A DNA stretch of 9,521 bases from Candidatus Aenigmatarchaeota archaeon (lineage in GTDB: Archaea; Aenigmatarchaeota; Aenigmatarchaeia; QMZS01): NCBI GenBank assembly GCA_021163805.1, contig JAGGTL010000008.1, forward strand, positions 1 to 9,521. Direction: 5' to 3'. Positions within the stretch are counted from its first letter, which is position 1, and each line of letters opens with the position of its first letter. Shown piece after piece: positions 1-5,645 of the stretch. The notes under the pieces were generated by a model. The model searched no databases, was not told the origin of the DNA, and was given only the letters and a program-made list of their open reading frames with translations. The position numbers were made by a program, and so were the translations under genes.

Positions 1-56
1 CAAAATGCTGTTTTGATGGTTTGTGTATTTATCAACAAAAGGAGAGAAAGTTAAAA

Positions 57-350
57 TCAAGAAAACCTCAAAACTCTTCTCTCAAAATCCACAATTTTTC
101 CGTTCTCAACTTTAATCCCCTCTTTCTCTAATCTCTTAATTTTCTCTTTAACTCCAAGTTTATAGCCTCCAACTTTCCCATCACTTTTAACAACTTTGTA
201 ACACTTTATATTTTCCAAATCCTCATTCTCTGACAGAATCCTGCCAACTTTTCTTGGATTTAAATTCAATTTTAAACCAAGCTCTTTGTATGTTGTAATT
301 TTGCCTTCTGGAATTTTTCTGAGTAGTTTGAAAATTTTATTATTTTCCAT
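57..350 (-). CDS. MGMT/ATL-like DNA-binding domain protein with altered active-site motif
   Basis: This 97-residue protein consists only of the C-terminal DNA-binding domain of O6-alkylguanine-DNA alkyltransferases. Visible family features are the TTYKELG segment (Tyr21, equivalent to human Tyr114), the recognition-helix stretch PRKVGR (Arg33 in the place of the arginine finger), and SDGKVGGY followed by an EG turn (Glu77). The usual PCHRV box reads KCYKV at residues 49-53. The acceptor-position Cys50 is therefore kept, while the His of the Cys-His-Glu relay is Tyr51 and the Arg is Lys52. It is not a classical ATL, because those replace Cys with Trp or Ala. Alkyl-lesion sensing or weak repair is inferred; activity cannot be judged from sequence. 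It lies downstream of the HMG-CoA synthase gene with a 147-base gap, so it probably has its own transcript. Confidence 0.85.
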   Translation of the reverse strand: MENNKIFKLLRKIPEGKITTYKELGLKLNLNPRKVGRILSENEDLENIKCYKVVKSDGKVGGYKLGVKEKIKRLEKEGIKVENGKIVDFERRVLRFS

Positions 351-497
351 AATAATAGTTTGTTGTCAATCATTATTTTTTATCTCCCTTTTTTATTCTC
401 ACCTTGCGACCGCTCTTTTCCTCTTTCCAACAAAAGTTTTTATTCTATATGAAATTCCAAATCTTAAAGTTAAACAAGATAAATACATTTCTAAAAA
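351..497 (-). promoter_or_regulatory. Intergenic region upstream of the MGMT-like gene with AT-rich promoter
   Basis: This 147-base gap separates the HMG-CoA synthase stop from the MGMT-like start. Read on the minus strand, a short T-tract follows the synthase stop directly. An A-rich TATA-like stretch lies about 20-35 bases before the MGMT-like ATG (around 370-385). A GC-rich patch, unusual here, contains CGGTCGC at 406-412, and the same 7-mer occurs next to the promoter at 2047-2053. The promoter call rests on composition and spacing only. Confidence 0.35.
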
Positions 498-1859
498 TCA
501 AATAATCCCTTTATTTTTCAAATAAATCGAATAATCAGAAAGAATTAAATTTTCTTTATCTTCTTCTCCCAACCAGCTTTTGACACTTCTTTCAATTCTC
601 TTTCTTTTATTTTCAATTTCTGGAGTAGTAATAAAAGAAATTGCATCACTTCCCGCTCCAGAACCGTAAGATACCAACAAAATTCTCTGATAAGGTGCTG
701 CGATATCTAGAATCTTTGCAAGCCCCAATAATGAATTTGCAGAATAGGTATTTCCAATAGAATCAAAGACAATTCCGGGTTCAATCTGCTCTGGAGTGAA
801 ACCCAATTTCTTTCCAACAACTCTTGGAAACTTAGAATTTGGTTGATGGAAAACAACATAGTCAAAATCAATTGGTTTTAGATTTAATTTTTCCATTAAA
901 TTCTTTGCAGCATTCATAATATGTTTATAAAAGGCCGGGTCTCCAGAATATCTTCCTGCATGTTTCGGGAATTTTTCTCCCTCATTTCTCCAAAAGTCTG
1001 AAGTATCCGTTGTATAAGAAGCTGTTCCTTCAATAACGGCAATTGACTCTTTTGAGCCAATTATAAAAGCGGCGCCCCCATCTCCCGCTGTTAGTTCAAG
1101 TTCATCTCCAGGTGCTCCCTGAGCAGAATCCGCTCCAATACCGAGTCCATATCCGCCATTCGTTTTAACAAAGTTGTAAGCGTTAATTATTGCCTGCGTT
1201 CCAGCTTTGCAAGCGAATTCTATATCGGCGGCAAAACAATCCTCTGTTTTTAAAAGTCCAGCCACAATACTCGCAGTTGGTTTTACGGCGTAAATTTTAC
1301 TCTCACTTCCAACCTGAATAAATCTAATTTCTTTTCCCTCTATTCCGGCATGTTTCAAAGCATTTAAACTTGAATTGCAAGCATATGTTGCTTGATCATC
1401 ATATTTTCCGGGAAAACTTTTTACTCCTTTGACTTCTTTTCCCCACACTTTATTCAAAGTTGATAAATTAAGTCTGTATCGTGGTATATAAACCCCATAA
1501 CCTGAAATTCCGACTTTTTCCTCTGGCAAGTTTCTTTTTATTTTTGATTCCTCTACTTCCGGTTTTGCAAAAGTTTTATCAAACTCCCAAACCACACCGT
1601 AAACATGCAAACCTAATTTTGTAATTCCCAATTTTCCAATTCTCGCAGTAACTTTATCTCCTATTTCTGCATTATCCTCATCAACCAAACCAAAAACAAG
1701 CTTATCTTCTGTCTTAATCAATGCGGTAATATAAGGAACTTTTCTGTTATATTGAAATAAATTGGAAGCAACCGAAATTTTTGTTCTTGAATAGATCTCT
1801 CCTTTTTTTCCGACATTTTCAAAATTGTTTAACCTGAAAATTTTTGGTGCAATTGTCAT
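498..1859 (-). CDS. Hydroxymethylglutaryl-CoA synthase with N-terminal DUF35 OB-fold fusion
   Basis: The enzyme condenses acetyl-CoA with acetoacetyl-CoA to HMG-CoA, the second step of the mevalonate pathway for archaeal isoprenoid lipids. At 453 residues it is about 100 longer than archaeal HMG-CoA synthases (about 350). Residues 115-453 are the synthase: ISGYGVYIPRYR at the start, nucleophile Cys217 in EFACKAG, His338 in VFHQPN, and GNTYS and YGSGAGSDA near the end. The position of the catalytic Glu (DED in relatives) reads Tyr153-Asp154-Asp155, so Glu is replaced by Asp154. Residues 20-93 match the OB-fold half of DUF35, the scaffold of the archaeal thiolase/synthase complex. The Cys4 zinc ribbon that normally precedes it is missing, and an in-frame stop at 1875-1877 prevents a longer start. 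The thiolase gene lies upstream on the same strand, 209 bases away. Confidence 0.95.
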   Translation of the reverse strand: MTIAPKIFRLNNFENVGKKGEIYSRTKISVASNLFQYNRKVPYITALIKTEDKLVFGLVDEDNAEIGDKVTARIGKLGITKLGLHVYGVVWEFDKTFAKPEVEESKIKRNLPEEKVGISGYGVYIPRYRLNLSTLNKVWGKEVKGVKSFPGKYDDQATYACNSSLNALKHAGIEGKEIRFIQVGSESKIYAVKPTASIVAGLLKTEDCFAADIEFACKAGTQAIINAYNFVKTNGGYGLGIGADSAQGAPGDELELTAGDGGAAFIIGSKESIAVIEGTASYTTDTSDFWRNEGEKFPKHAGRYSGDPAFYKHIMNAAKNLMEKLNLKPIDFDYVVFHQPNSKFPRVVGKKLGFTPEQIEPGIVFDSIGNTYSANSLLGLAKILDIAAPYQRILLVSYGSGAGSDAISFITTPEIENKRKRIERSVKSWLGEEDKENLILSDYSIYLKNKGII

Positions 1860-2033
1860 AACTAGTAAGAAAATTTATTATTAATGAAAAGAACTTTTCA
1901 AAAGTTTGGATTAACTTTTAGAAAAAACCTATGTTCTTTTATTTATCCGGATATCCAAATAACTCTGCCCCAGCTGGAGATTCATTTATTTTCATTTACT
2001 TTTAATAGTATTTGCAGAGTAGAATGACAATCA
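1860..2033 (-). promoter_or_regulatory. Long structured leader of the HMG-CoA synthase gene
   Basis: The space between the TATA-like box (2035-2042) and the synthase ATG (1859) is much longer than the near-zero leaders inferred for most genes here. It holds three inverted repeats: 1962-1968 with 2014-2020 (7 of 7), 1887-1894 with 1933-1940 (8 of 8), and nested inside that 1900-1906 with 1913-1919 (7 of 7, six-base loop). There are also two perfect palindromes, 1944-1953 and 1970-1977. The first repeat would sit at the predicted transcript 5' end. No known riboswitch class was recognised. A cis-regulatory leader or a small RNA is possible; this is inference from repeats only. Confidence 0.4.
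1939..1995 (-). other. Possible 18-codon upstream ORF in the HMG-CoA synthase leader
   Basis: An ATG at 1995 opens an 18-codon frame ending in TAA at 1939-1941. It reads MKINESPAGAELFGYPDK, and a stop codon directly precedes the ATG. It begins about 20 bases after the predicted transcription start, and its stop overlaps the 5' arm of the nested inverted repeat. That layout resembles a leader peptide, but an ORF this short can arise by chance. No homologue is recognised and no ribosome-binding site is evident. Confidence 0.15.
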
Positions 2034-2034
2034 G

Positions 2035-2042
2035 TTTATATA
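2035..2042 (-). promoter_or_regulatory. TATA-like box of the HMG-CoA synthase gene
   Basis: Read on the minus strand, TATATAAA is a good match to the archaeal TATA element and lies in the gap after the thiolase stop. It implies a start of transcription near 2014, giving a leader of about 155 bases. The GC-rich 7-mer CGGTCGC at 2047-2053 lies just upstream of it. Confidence 0.5.
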
Positions 2043-2068
2043 TTCGGCGACCGTTTTAAATATAAAAT

Positions 2069-3262
2069 TTATCGACGCAAAACAGAAAAAGTAGCCGTTC
2101 CACCTGTTCCACCAATATTCAAAGTAGCTCCAATTTCCGGATTAACATTTCTTTTTCCACATCTCCCCAACAATTGATTAACAACTTCAACAACTTGAGC
2201 AACTCCCGTTGCTCCAACCGGATGACCTTTGGCTTTTAAACCTCCGCTTGTATTTACAAACACTTCTCTTCCATCAACCATATAAGGAACTGGAGCTTCT
2301 CTTTTATTTATATTTTCATAAGGCAGGAGACTTCTGATTATTTCATAACCTTTCCCTCTTTTTGCAAAACCCGCCGCTTCTAAACAGAGAATTTCATTAA
2401 TCGTAAAACAATCATGAACTTCAATCAAATCTATATTCTTTGGATTTATATCCGCCTTTTTATAAGCAGATTCTGCGGCTCTTTTTGCCGAATCCAATAT
2501 TAATAGATCAGGTCTCTTTGCCAGAGAGATAGACGAAGTGCTTATTTCTATATTTTCAAGTTTTACAAATTCTACTCCCAATTCTTTGGCATATTTCTCC
2601 GTTGTCAAAACCAAAGAAGCAGAACCATCGGAGATTGGAGAACAGTCAAATAATTTTAATGGCTTTGCAATATCTCCCTTGAAATCTTCCAAATTTATTT
2701 CTTTTCTGAACATCGCCTTTTCATTTAAAATTCCGTTTTTATGATTTTTTATTCCAACAGCATGTAAATCTTCTTCTGTAGCTTCTGTCTCATGCAAATA
2801 TCTCGCTGCAAGCAAAGCGTAGAGACCGGGAAAAGTCGCACCATTTATAATCTCCGTATCAAAGTGAGAAGCTCCAGCTAGAATTCCGGTTGTAGTTCCA
2901 ACAATTCTATCGGTCATTTTTTCAAAACCAACAACAAGAGCAATTTTATTTTCTCCTTTAAAAGAAGATAACTCAATTTCATCACTTGCAAGTTTTAAGG
3001 CAATAGAACTCGAAGCGCATGCCGCTTCTGTCCTAATAACCTTGTTTATTCCCAAAATTTCCGTAATTCTGGGAGCGATGTGATCCTGTCCCTCAAATCT
3101 TGATAAATTCATATTTCCAACATAACATGAGTTTATATCTTCAAATTCTATATTGGCATTTTTTACTGCTTCGGTAGAACTTTCAAGGACTAAATCCTCC
3201 CAGTTTTTATCCCATAATTCGCCAAATTTGGTTATTCCTGTTCCGATAATTGCAATTGCCAT
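2069..3262 (-). CDS. Acetyl-CoA C-acetyltransferase (archaeal thiolase of the mevalonate pathway)
   Basis: The protein condenses two acetyl-CoA molecules to acetoacetyl-CoA, which feeds the HMG-CoA synthase encoded downstream. It has 397 residues, normal for the archaeal SCP-x-like thiolase family. Catalytic features are the acyl-accepting Cys82 in EAACASSS, His283 in EVHDCFT and His347 in GGLKAKGHPVGATG, with a Gly-rich NIGGTGGTA near the C-terminus. In many archaea the genes run synthase, thiolase, DUF35 as a tight set. Here thiolase comes first, 209 bases separate it from the synthase, and the separate DUF35 gene is absent from the window. An AT-rich TATA-like element 20-33 bases before the ATG suggests its own, possibly leaderless, transcript. 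No key residue appears to be missing. Confidence 0.95.
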   Translation of the reverse strand: MAIAIIGTGITKFGELWDKNWEDLVLESSTEAVKNANIEFEDINSCYVGNMNLSRFEGQDHIAPRITEILGINKVIRTEAACASSSIALKLASDEIELSSFKGENKIALVVGFEKMTDRIVGTTTGILAGASHFDTEIINGATFPGLYALLAARYLHETEATEEDLHAVGIKNHKNGILNEKAMFRKEINLEDFKGDIAKPLKLFDCSPISDGSASLVLTTEKYAKELGVEFVKLENIEISTSSISLAKRPDLLILDSAKRAAESAYKKADINPKNIDLIEVHDCFTINEILCLEAAGFAKRGKGYEIIRSLLPYENINKREAPVPYMVDGREVFVNTSGGLKAKGHPVGATGVAQVVEVVNQLLGRCGKRNVNPEIGATLNIGGTGGTATFSVLRR

Positions 3263-3281
3263 TAATAAATTCAGAAAAATT

Positions 3282-3295
3282 TAAAATTATATTTG
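3282..3295 (-). promoter_or_regulatory. TATA-like element of the thiolase gene
   Basis: On the minus strand this AT-only stretch (AATATAATTTTAAA) is centred about 26 bases before the thiolase ATG, the spacing expected for a leaderless archaeal transcript. It supports a promoter separate from the rpo7 gene upstream. The region is AT-rich overall, so the match is weak evidence. Confidence 0.35.
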
Positions 3296-3311
3296 GTACT
3301 GTGTATTTGAA

Positions 3312-3332
3312 TTGCTTATTATTATAAAGCAA
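3312..3332. repeat. Small inverted repeat in the rpo7-thiolase gap
   Basis: TTGCTT at 3312-3317 pairs with AAGCAA at 3327-3332 across a 9-base AT loop. On the plus strand it is followed shortly by TTTTT, like a terminator, but no plus-strand gene ends here. It lies 49-69 bases past the rpo7 stop and may mark the 3' end of that transcript. Confidence 0.25.
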
Positions 3333-3380
3333 AGTTTTTATAATTATAGATATTATCTGAATATTTTTTGTATTAACAGA

Positions 3381-3926
3381 TTATTTCTTTTTCTCTTTTT
3401 TCTTTGATTTCTTCAGTAATTTAATCAATCCAAGCCCTTCTTGTTTCATTGTCAGGTTTACCCTTATCCGTTCCTCTGAAATAGAAGAATTTGCAACCAT
3501 TGCTATCACGAAATCTCCTTTTTTTATTATAATTTTTGAATCTTTGCTGGTAATTATATCCTGTTCTGGATTATAAGTCAGTTTCTCTTTTGTGATTTGT
3601 GATATGTGGACCAAAGCATCTATTGGACCTATTCTAACAAAGGGACCAAACTCTGCCACTTCAGTAACATAACCTTCAACAATTTCATTCTGAACAGGCT
3701 GAAAAAATAAACATGTATATGCAACATTAAAATAAATATAAGGCTTTTCTGGCAGAATTTCTCCCGTTTCTCCGATTTTTTTTATTTCAACCACTCCAAG
3801 AAATACCCCGTTTTCTTCTTTCAGATGTAAATCCTCCAATTTTTCTTCTAGACTCTCCTGAATATTTTTCTTTAGTTTTTGGGCTTCTACCCCGACTTTT
3901 TCCTCGATATCAAGCAAATAGAACAT
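3381..3926 (-). CDS. rpo7: DNA-directed RNA polymerase subunit Rpo7 (RpoE')
   Basis: This is the archaeal counterpart of eukaryotic RPB7, part of the Rpo4/Rpo7 stalk that binds emerging RNA and aids initiation and termination. The chosen start gives 181 residues beginning MFYLLDIEEKV, as in the family. A longer frame from 3977 would overlap the pyrophosphatase gene and adds non-family sequence. Residues 1-80 form the N-terminal tip domain (VFLGVVEIKKIG, then FNVAYTCLFFQP). Residues 81-163 are the S1 RNA-binding domain (EGYVTEVAEFGPFVRIGP, DALVHISQI, VNLTMKQEGLG). A Lys-rich tail (about residues 172-181, KKSKKKEKKK) extends past the usual end and could strengthen RNA contact. The ATG follows the pyrophosphatase stop after a single base, so the two are surely cotranscribed. 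The partner Rpo4 is not in the window. Confidence 0.93.
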   Translation of the reverse strand: MFYLLDIEEKVGVEAQKLKKNIQESLEEKLEDLHLKEENGVFLGVVEIKKIGETGEILPEKPYIYFNVAYTCLFFQPVQNEIVEGYVTEVAEFGPFVRIGPIDALVHISQITKEKLTYNPEQDIITSKDSKIIIKKGDFVIAMVANSSISEERIRVNLTMKQEGLGLIKLLKKSKKKEKKK

Positions 3927-3927
3927 A

Positions 3928-4458
3928 TTAACCAAATTTGGATTTAAATCTTTCTGTGCATTCTTTGATCTCTTCAAGAGCTTTTTCTCTATCTTCCCAA
4001 CCGATAATTTCTACTTTTTTATTCTGCAGTTCTTTGTATCTGTGAAAGAAATGGGCGATCTCTTTTAATAAATGTGGAGTTAAATCCTCTTTATTTTTTA
4101 TGTTATCATATCTTGGATCCTTAACTGGAACAGCAATAATTTTATAGTCTTCTTCTCCGGAATCGATCATTCTCAGCAAGGCAACGGGTCTCACCAAAAC
4201 AACACACCCCTGTAAGATGGGTTCATCCGACAAAACAAGAATATCTAAAGGGTCTTCATCCTTACTCCAAGTTCTTGGGATAAAGGCATAATTTGTCGGA
4301 TAAAACATTGGAGAATAAAGAACTCTGTCCAAGATGAAAATTCCTTTCTCTGGATTATATTCATATTTATTCTGGCATCTTCTGGGAATCTCAATAACTG
4401 CAAAAACTTCCTCTGGTTCTTTTCCTTCTCCAACAGGCAAATCTTTCCACAAGTTCAT
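3928..4458 (-). CDS. ppa: Class I inorganic pyrophosphatase
   Basis: This cytoplasmic enzyme hydrolyses pyrophosphate to phosphate and so pulls nucleic acid synthesis, tRNA charging and isoprenoid chemistry forward. Its 176 residues match the usual archaeal and bacterial length. The metal-binding signature DEDPLD covers Asp67, Asp69 and Asp72, and Asp99, Asp104 and Lys106 lie in MIDSGEEDYKI. Lys31 and Glu33 in NKYEYN, the YPTNYAFIPRT strand, and Tyr141-Lys142 near the C-terminus are also in place. All match the positions of the E. coli active-site set. Minor departures are EIPRR for the usual EIPRG and NYAFIP for NYGFIP. It is the first gene of a two-gene unit with rpo7, linking pyrophosphate removal with transcription. 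Confidence 0.97.
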   Translation of the reverse strand: MNLWKDLPVGEGKEPEEVFAVIEIPRRCQNKYEYNPEKGIFILDRVLYSPMFYPTNYAFIPRTWSKDEDPLDILVLSDEPILQGCVVLVRPVALLRMIDSGEEDYKIIAVPVKDPRYDNIKNKEDLTPHLLKEIAHFFHRYKELQNKKVEIIGWEDREKALEEIKECTERFKSKFG

Positions 4459-4473
4459 AAATATAAGAAAAAA

Positions 4474-4503
4474 TTATATAAATATCTTTGTTGGTTTATA
4501 TTT
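4474..4503 (-). promoter_or_regulatory. TATA-like elements upstream of the pyrophosphatase-rpo7 unit
   Basis: Two minus-strand candidates are visible: TTTATATAA at 4474-4482, centred 20 bases from the ATG, and AATATAAACC further out near 4493-4502, centred about 40 bases away. The closer one would give a leaderless transcript, the farther one a leader of roughly 14 bases. The choice cannot be made from sequence. Confidence 0.4.
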
Positions 4504-4557
4504 TCCATATTTCATGAATTGTCTGGTTATGATCGGTAAATATTAATATCGTTAGCA

Positions 4558-4567
4558 ATATATTAAA
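4558..4567 (+). promoter_or_regulatory. TATA-like box of the Cys-rich pilin-like gene
   Basis: ATATATTAAA is centred about 25 bases before the ATG at 4587. That spacing fits a leaderless transcript and helps pick that ATG over the TTG at 4572 and the ATG at 4578. Confidence 0.4.
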
Positions 4568-4586
4568 AGTATTGATAATGATAATT

Positions 4587-4925
4587 ATGAGAACAAAAGG
4601 TATTACATTACCAGTAAATTCAGTAATTATAATTGCGTTGGCAGTGATGGTTCTTTTAATACTGGCAGTTTTTTTTGTTAAAGGTACTGGTAATATAAAT
4701 AAAACAGAACTTGAAAATGCTTGGACCGCATGTTGCAGCACAATACAAACCGTTTATCATTGCAATACAAATGAAAGCGCCTTCAAGTTAAGCGATATAA
4801 ACCCGGGATATGATATAAACAGCAATGGCACTGCAGAGAATTGCGAACAGATATGTAAAATGAAATTTGGCCTAATTGCCGATCATAAAAAATGTGTTTG
4901 CGCTTGTCCAGGATGTTGTACTTAA
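4587..4925 (+). CDS. Cys-rich small protein with class III (pilin-like) signal sequence
   Basis: I do not recognise the family. The 112-residue product starts MRTKGITLPV, followed by a hydrophobic segment (about residues 11-31). A short basic stretch ending in Lys-Gly directly before a hydrophobic helix is the layout cut by archaeal prepilin peptidases, so a type IV pilin-like or membrane-tethered extracellular protein is inferred. The rest is small, polar and holds ten cysteines (49, 50, 59, 86, 90, 103, 105, 107, 110, 111), ending in CVCACPGCCT; five disulfides or a metal site are possible. It stands alone between the pyrophosphatase gene (divergent) and the H1-like gene (convergent). Upstream in-frame starts at 4572 (TTG) and 4578 (ATG) cannot be excluded but would only add three to five residues. 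Confidence 0.75.
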   Translation: MRTKGITLPVNSVIIIALAVMVLLILAVFFVKGTGNINKTELENAWTACCSTIQTVYHCNTNESAFKLSDINPGYDINSNGTAENCEQICKMKFGLIADHKKCVCACPGCCT

Positions 4926-4938
4926 ATACTGAGTTAAA

Positions 4939-4959
4939 TTTTTATTTTTTAAAATTTTT
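4939..4959 (+). terminator. T-rich terminator after the Cys-rich gene
   Basis: The plus strand has TTTTTATTTTTT at 4939-4950 and TTTTT at 4955-4959, starting 14 bases after the stop codon. Archaeal intrinsic termination uses such U-tracts and does not need a hairpin. Confidence 0.5.
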
Positions 4960-5003
4960 GATTGGTTGAAAAGAATAATAGAGGATACTCTTCCCTTGAA
5001 AAT

Positions 5004-5037
5004 TAAAAATTAAACAAAAACAAAAAAAATTGAAAAA
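5004..5037 (-). terminator. T-rich terminator after the H1-like gene
   Basis: On the minus strand several T-tracts, the longest of eight, follow the stop codon at 5038-5040 directly. With the plus-strand T-tracts nearby, this 112-base convergent gap appears to terminate transcription from both sides. Confidence 0.5.
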
Positions 5038-5331
5038 TTATTTTCTTCTTTTAACTTTTTTCTTGGCAACTTTTTTAACGACCTTTTTTTTCTTTGTTGG
5101 TTTTTTACCAGTTACTTTTTTCTTGGCAACTTTTTTAACGACCTTTTTTTTCTTTGTTGGTTTTACATTTGCTTTTTCGCTTGCGTAAATTTTCCTTAGT
5201 TCATCAAAGGAAAGTTGCTCCGCAAGTTTCTCTTTGTTCCAACTCACCGAAACTTTTTTTCTTTTCTTCTTCACTGCCGCCACTAACTTAGACTTCGTTA
5301 TTACTTTTAACATTTCTATTTTGCTTACCAT
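5038..5331 (-). CDS. Lys-rich histone H1-like DNA-binding protein with tandem repeat tail
   Basis: The 97-residue protein is strongly basic. Residues 1-55 form a small, probably helical domain (KLVAAVKKKRKKV, then NKEKLAEQLSFDELRKIYA). Residues 57-97 are a Lys/Val/Ala tail made of two identical 17-residue units, KPTKKKKVVKKVAKKKV at 57-73 and 77-93, joined by a short TGK linker and ending KRRK. Such tails resemble eukaryotic linker histone H1 and bacterial H1-like nucleoid proteins, so nonspecific nucleic-acid binding and chromosome compaction are inferred. RNA or ribosome association is the main alternative. No named domain is recognised at the N-terminus. The start is supported by a TATA-like box centred about 22 bases upstream. 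Confidence 0.75.
   Translation of the reverse strand: MVSKIEMLKVITKSKLVAAVKKKRKKVSVSWNKEKLAEQLSFDELRKIYASEKANVKPTKKKKVVKKVAKKKVTGKKPTKKKKVVKKVAKKKVKRRK
5054..5164. repeat. Perfect 51-base direct repeat, 60-base period, inside the H1-like gene
   Basis: Bases 5054-5104 are identical to 5114-5164, offset by exactly 60 bases (20 codons). The copies encode the two identical Lys-rich units of the tail. Perfect identity including third codon positions points to a recent duplication or ongoing copy-number change. Confidence 0.95.
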
Positions 5332-5346
5332 AATTTAATTAGTTTT

Positions 5347-5359
5347 GGTATATATAAAA
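5347..5359 (-). promoter_or_regulatory. TATA-like box of the H1-like gene
   Basis: The minus strand reads TTTTATATATACC, a strong archaeal TATA match centred about 22 bases before the ATG at 5331. This fits leaderless or nearly leaderless transcription. Confidence 0.5.
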
Positions 5360-5626
5360 CTTTTTATTGCTTAAATAATTGAAAAATGAAAAACAATTTT
5401 TTGATTTTTGCAACATGATTTTTTTGCATTGCTTTCTAATCAACTTTATTTCTACAAAACACCGTTCGTGTTTATCACTTAAAATTTTTTGTTACATTTA
5501 GGTTCACAACAATTTTACAGACATAAGTTTATCCATAATCAAATTAAAAATATTGCTCCTTGTATGGAACACAACCTATCTAAATATAATTGTTTTCTTT
5601 CATAGTTTTAACTTTCCATGTAACTT

Positions 5627-5645
5627 AAAAATAAAAAATAAAAAA
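5627..5645 (-). terminator. T-rich terminator after the 96-residue membrane protein gene
   Basis: On the minus strand this reads as runs of T5-T6 separated by single A bases, beginning five bases past the TAA. It is a typical archaeal U-tract terminator. Confidence 0.5.

Noticed and set aside
286..525. Plus-strand ORF of 79 residues across the MGMT-like start
   Set aside because: It is antisense to two recognised gene ends, has low-complexity Phe/Leu/Ile-rich content, and shows no family pattern.
1860..2068. Frameshifted remnant of the DUF35 zinc ribbon upstream of the fusion
   Set aside because: The synthase frame is closed at 1875-1877, and the region has almost no Cys codons in any minus-strand frame.
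2538..2744. Plus-strand ORF inside the thiolase gene
   Set aside because: It lies antisense to a well-conserved thiolase region and has Ser/Phe-rich shadow composition.
3924..3977. Longer rpo7 start at 3977
   Set aside because: The extra 17 residues overlap the pyrophosphatase C-terminus and do not resemble Rpo7. The ATG at 3926 matches the family start.
4496..4741. Minus-strand ORF of 81 residues opposite the Cys-rich gene
   Set aside because: It overlaps the promoter and signal sequence of the plus-strand gene. Its hydrophobicity is the mirror of AT-rich codons.
5054..5164. CRISPR-like or mobile repeat
   Set aside because: There are only two in-frame copies with a 9-base spacer inside a Lys-rich coding tail. 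It is a coding tandem duplication.
5500..5530. Possible tRNA T-arm (GGTTC)
   Set aside because: No matching acceptor, D or anticodon stems were found around it.
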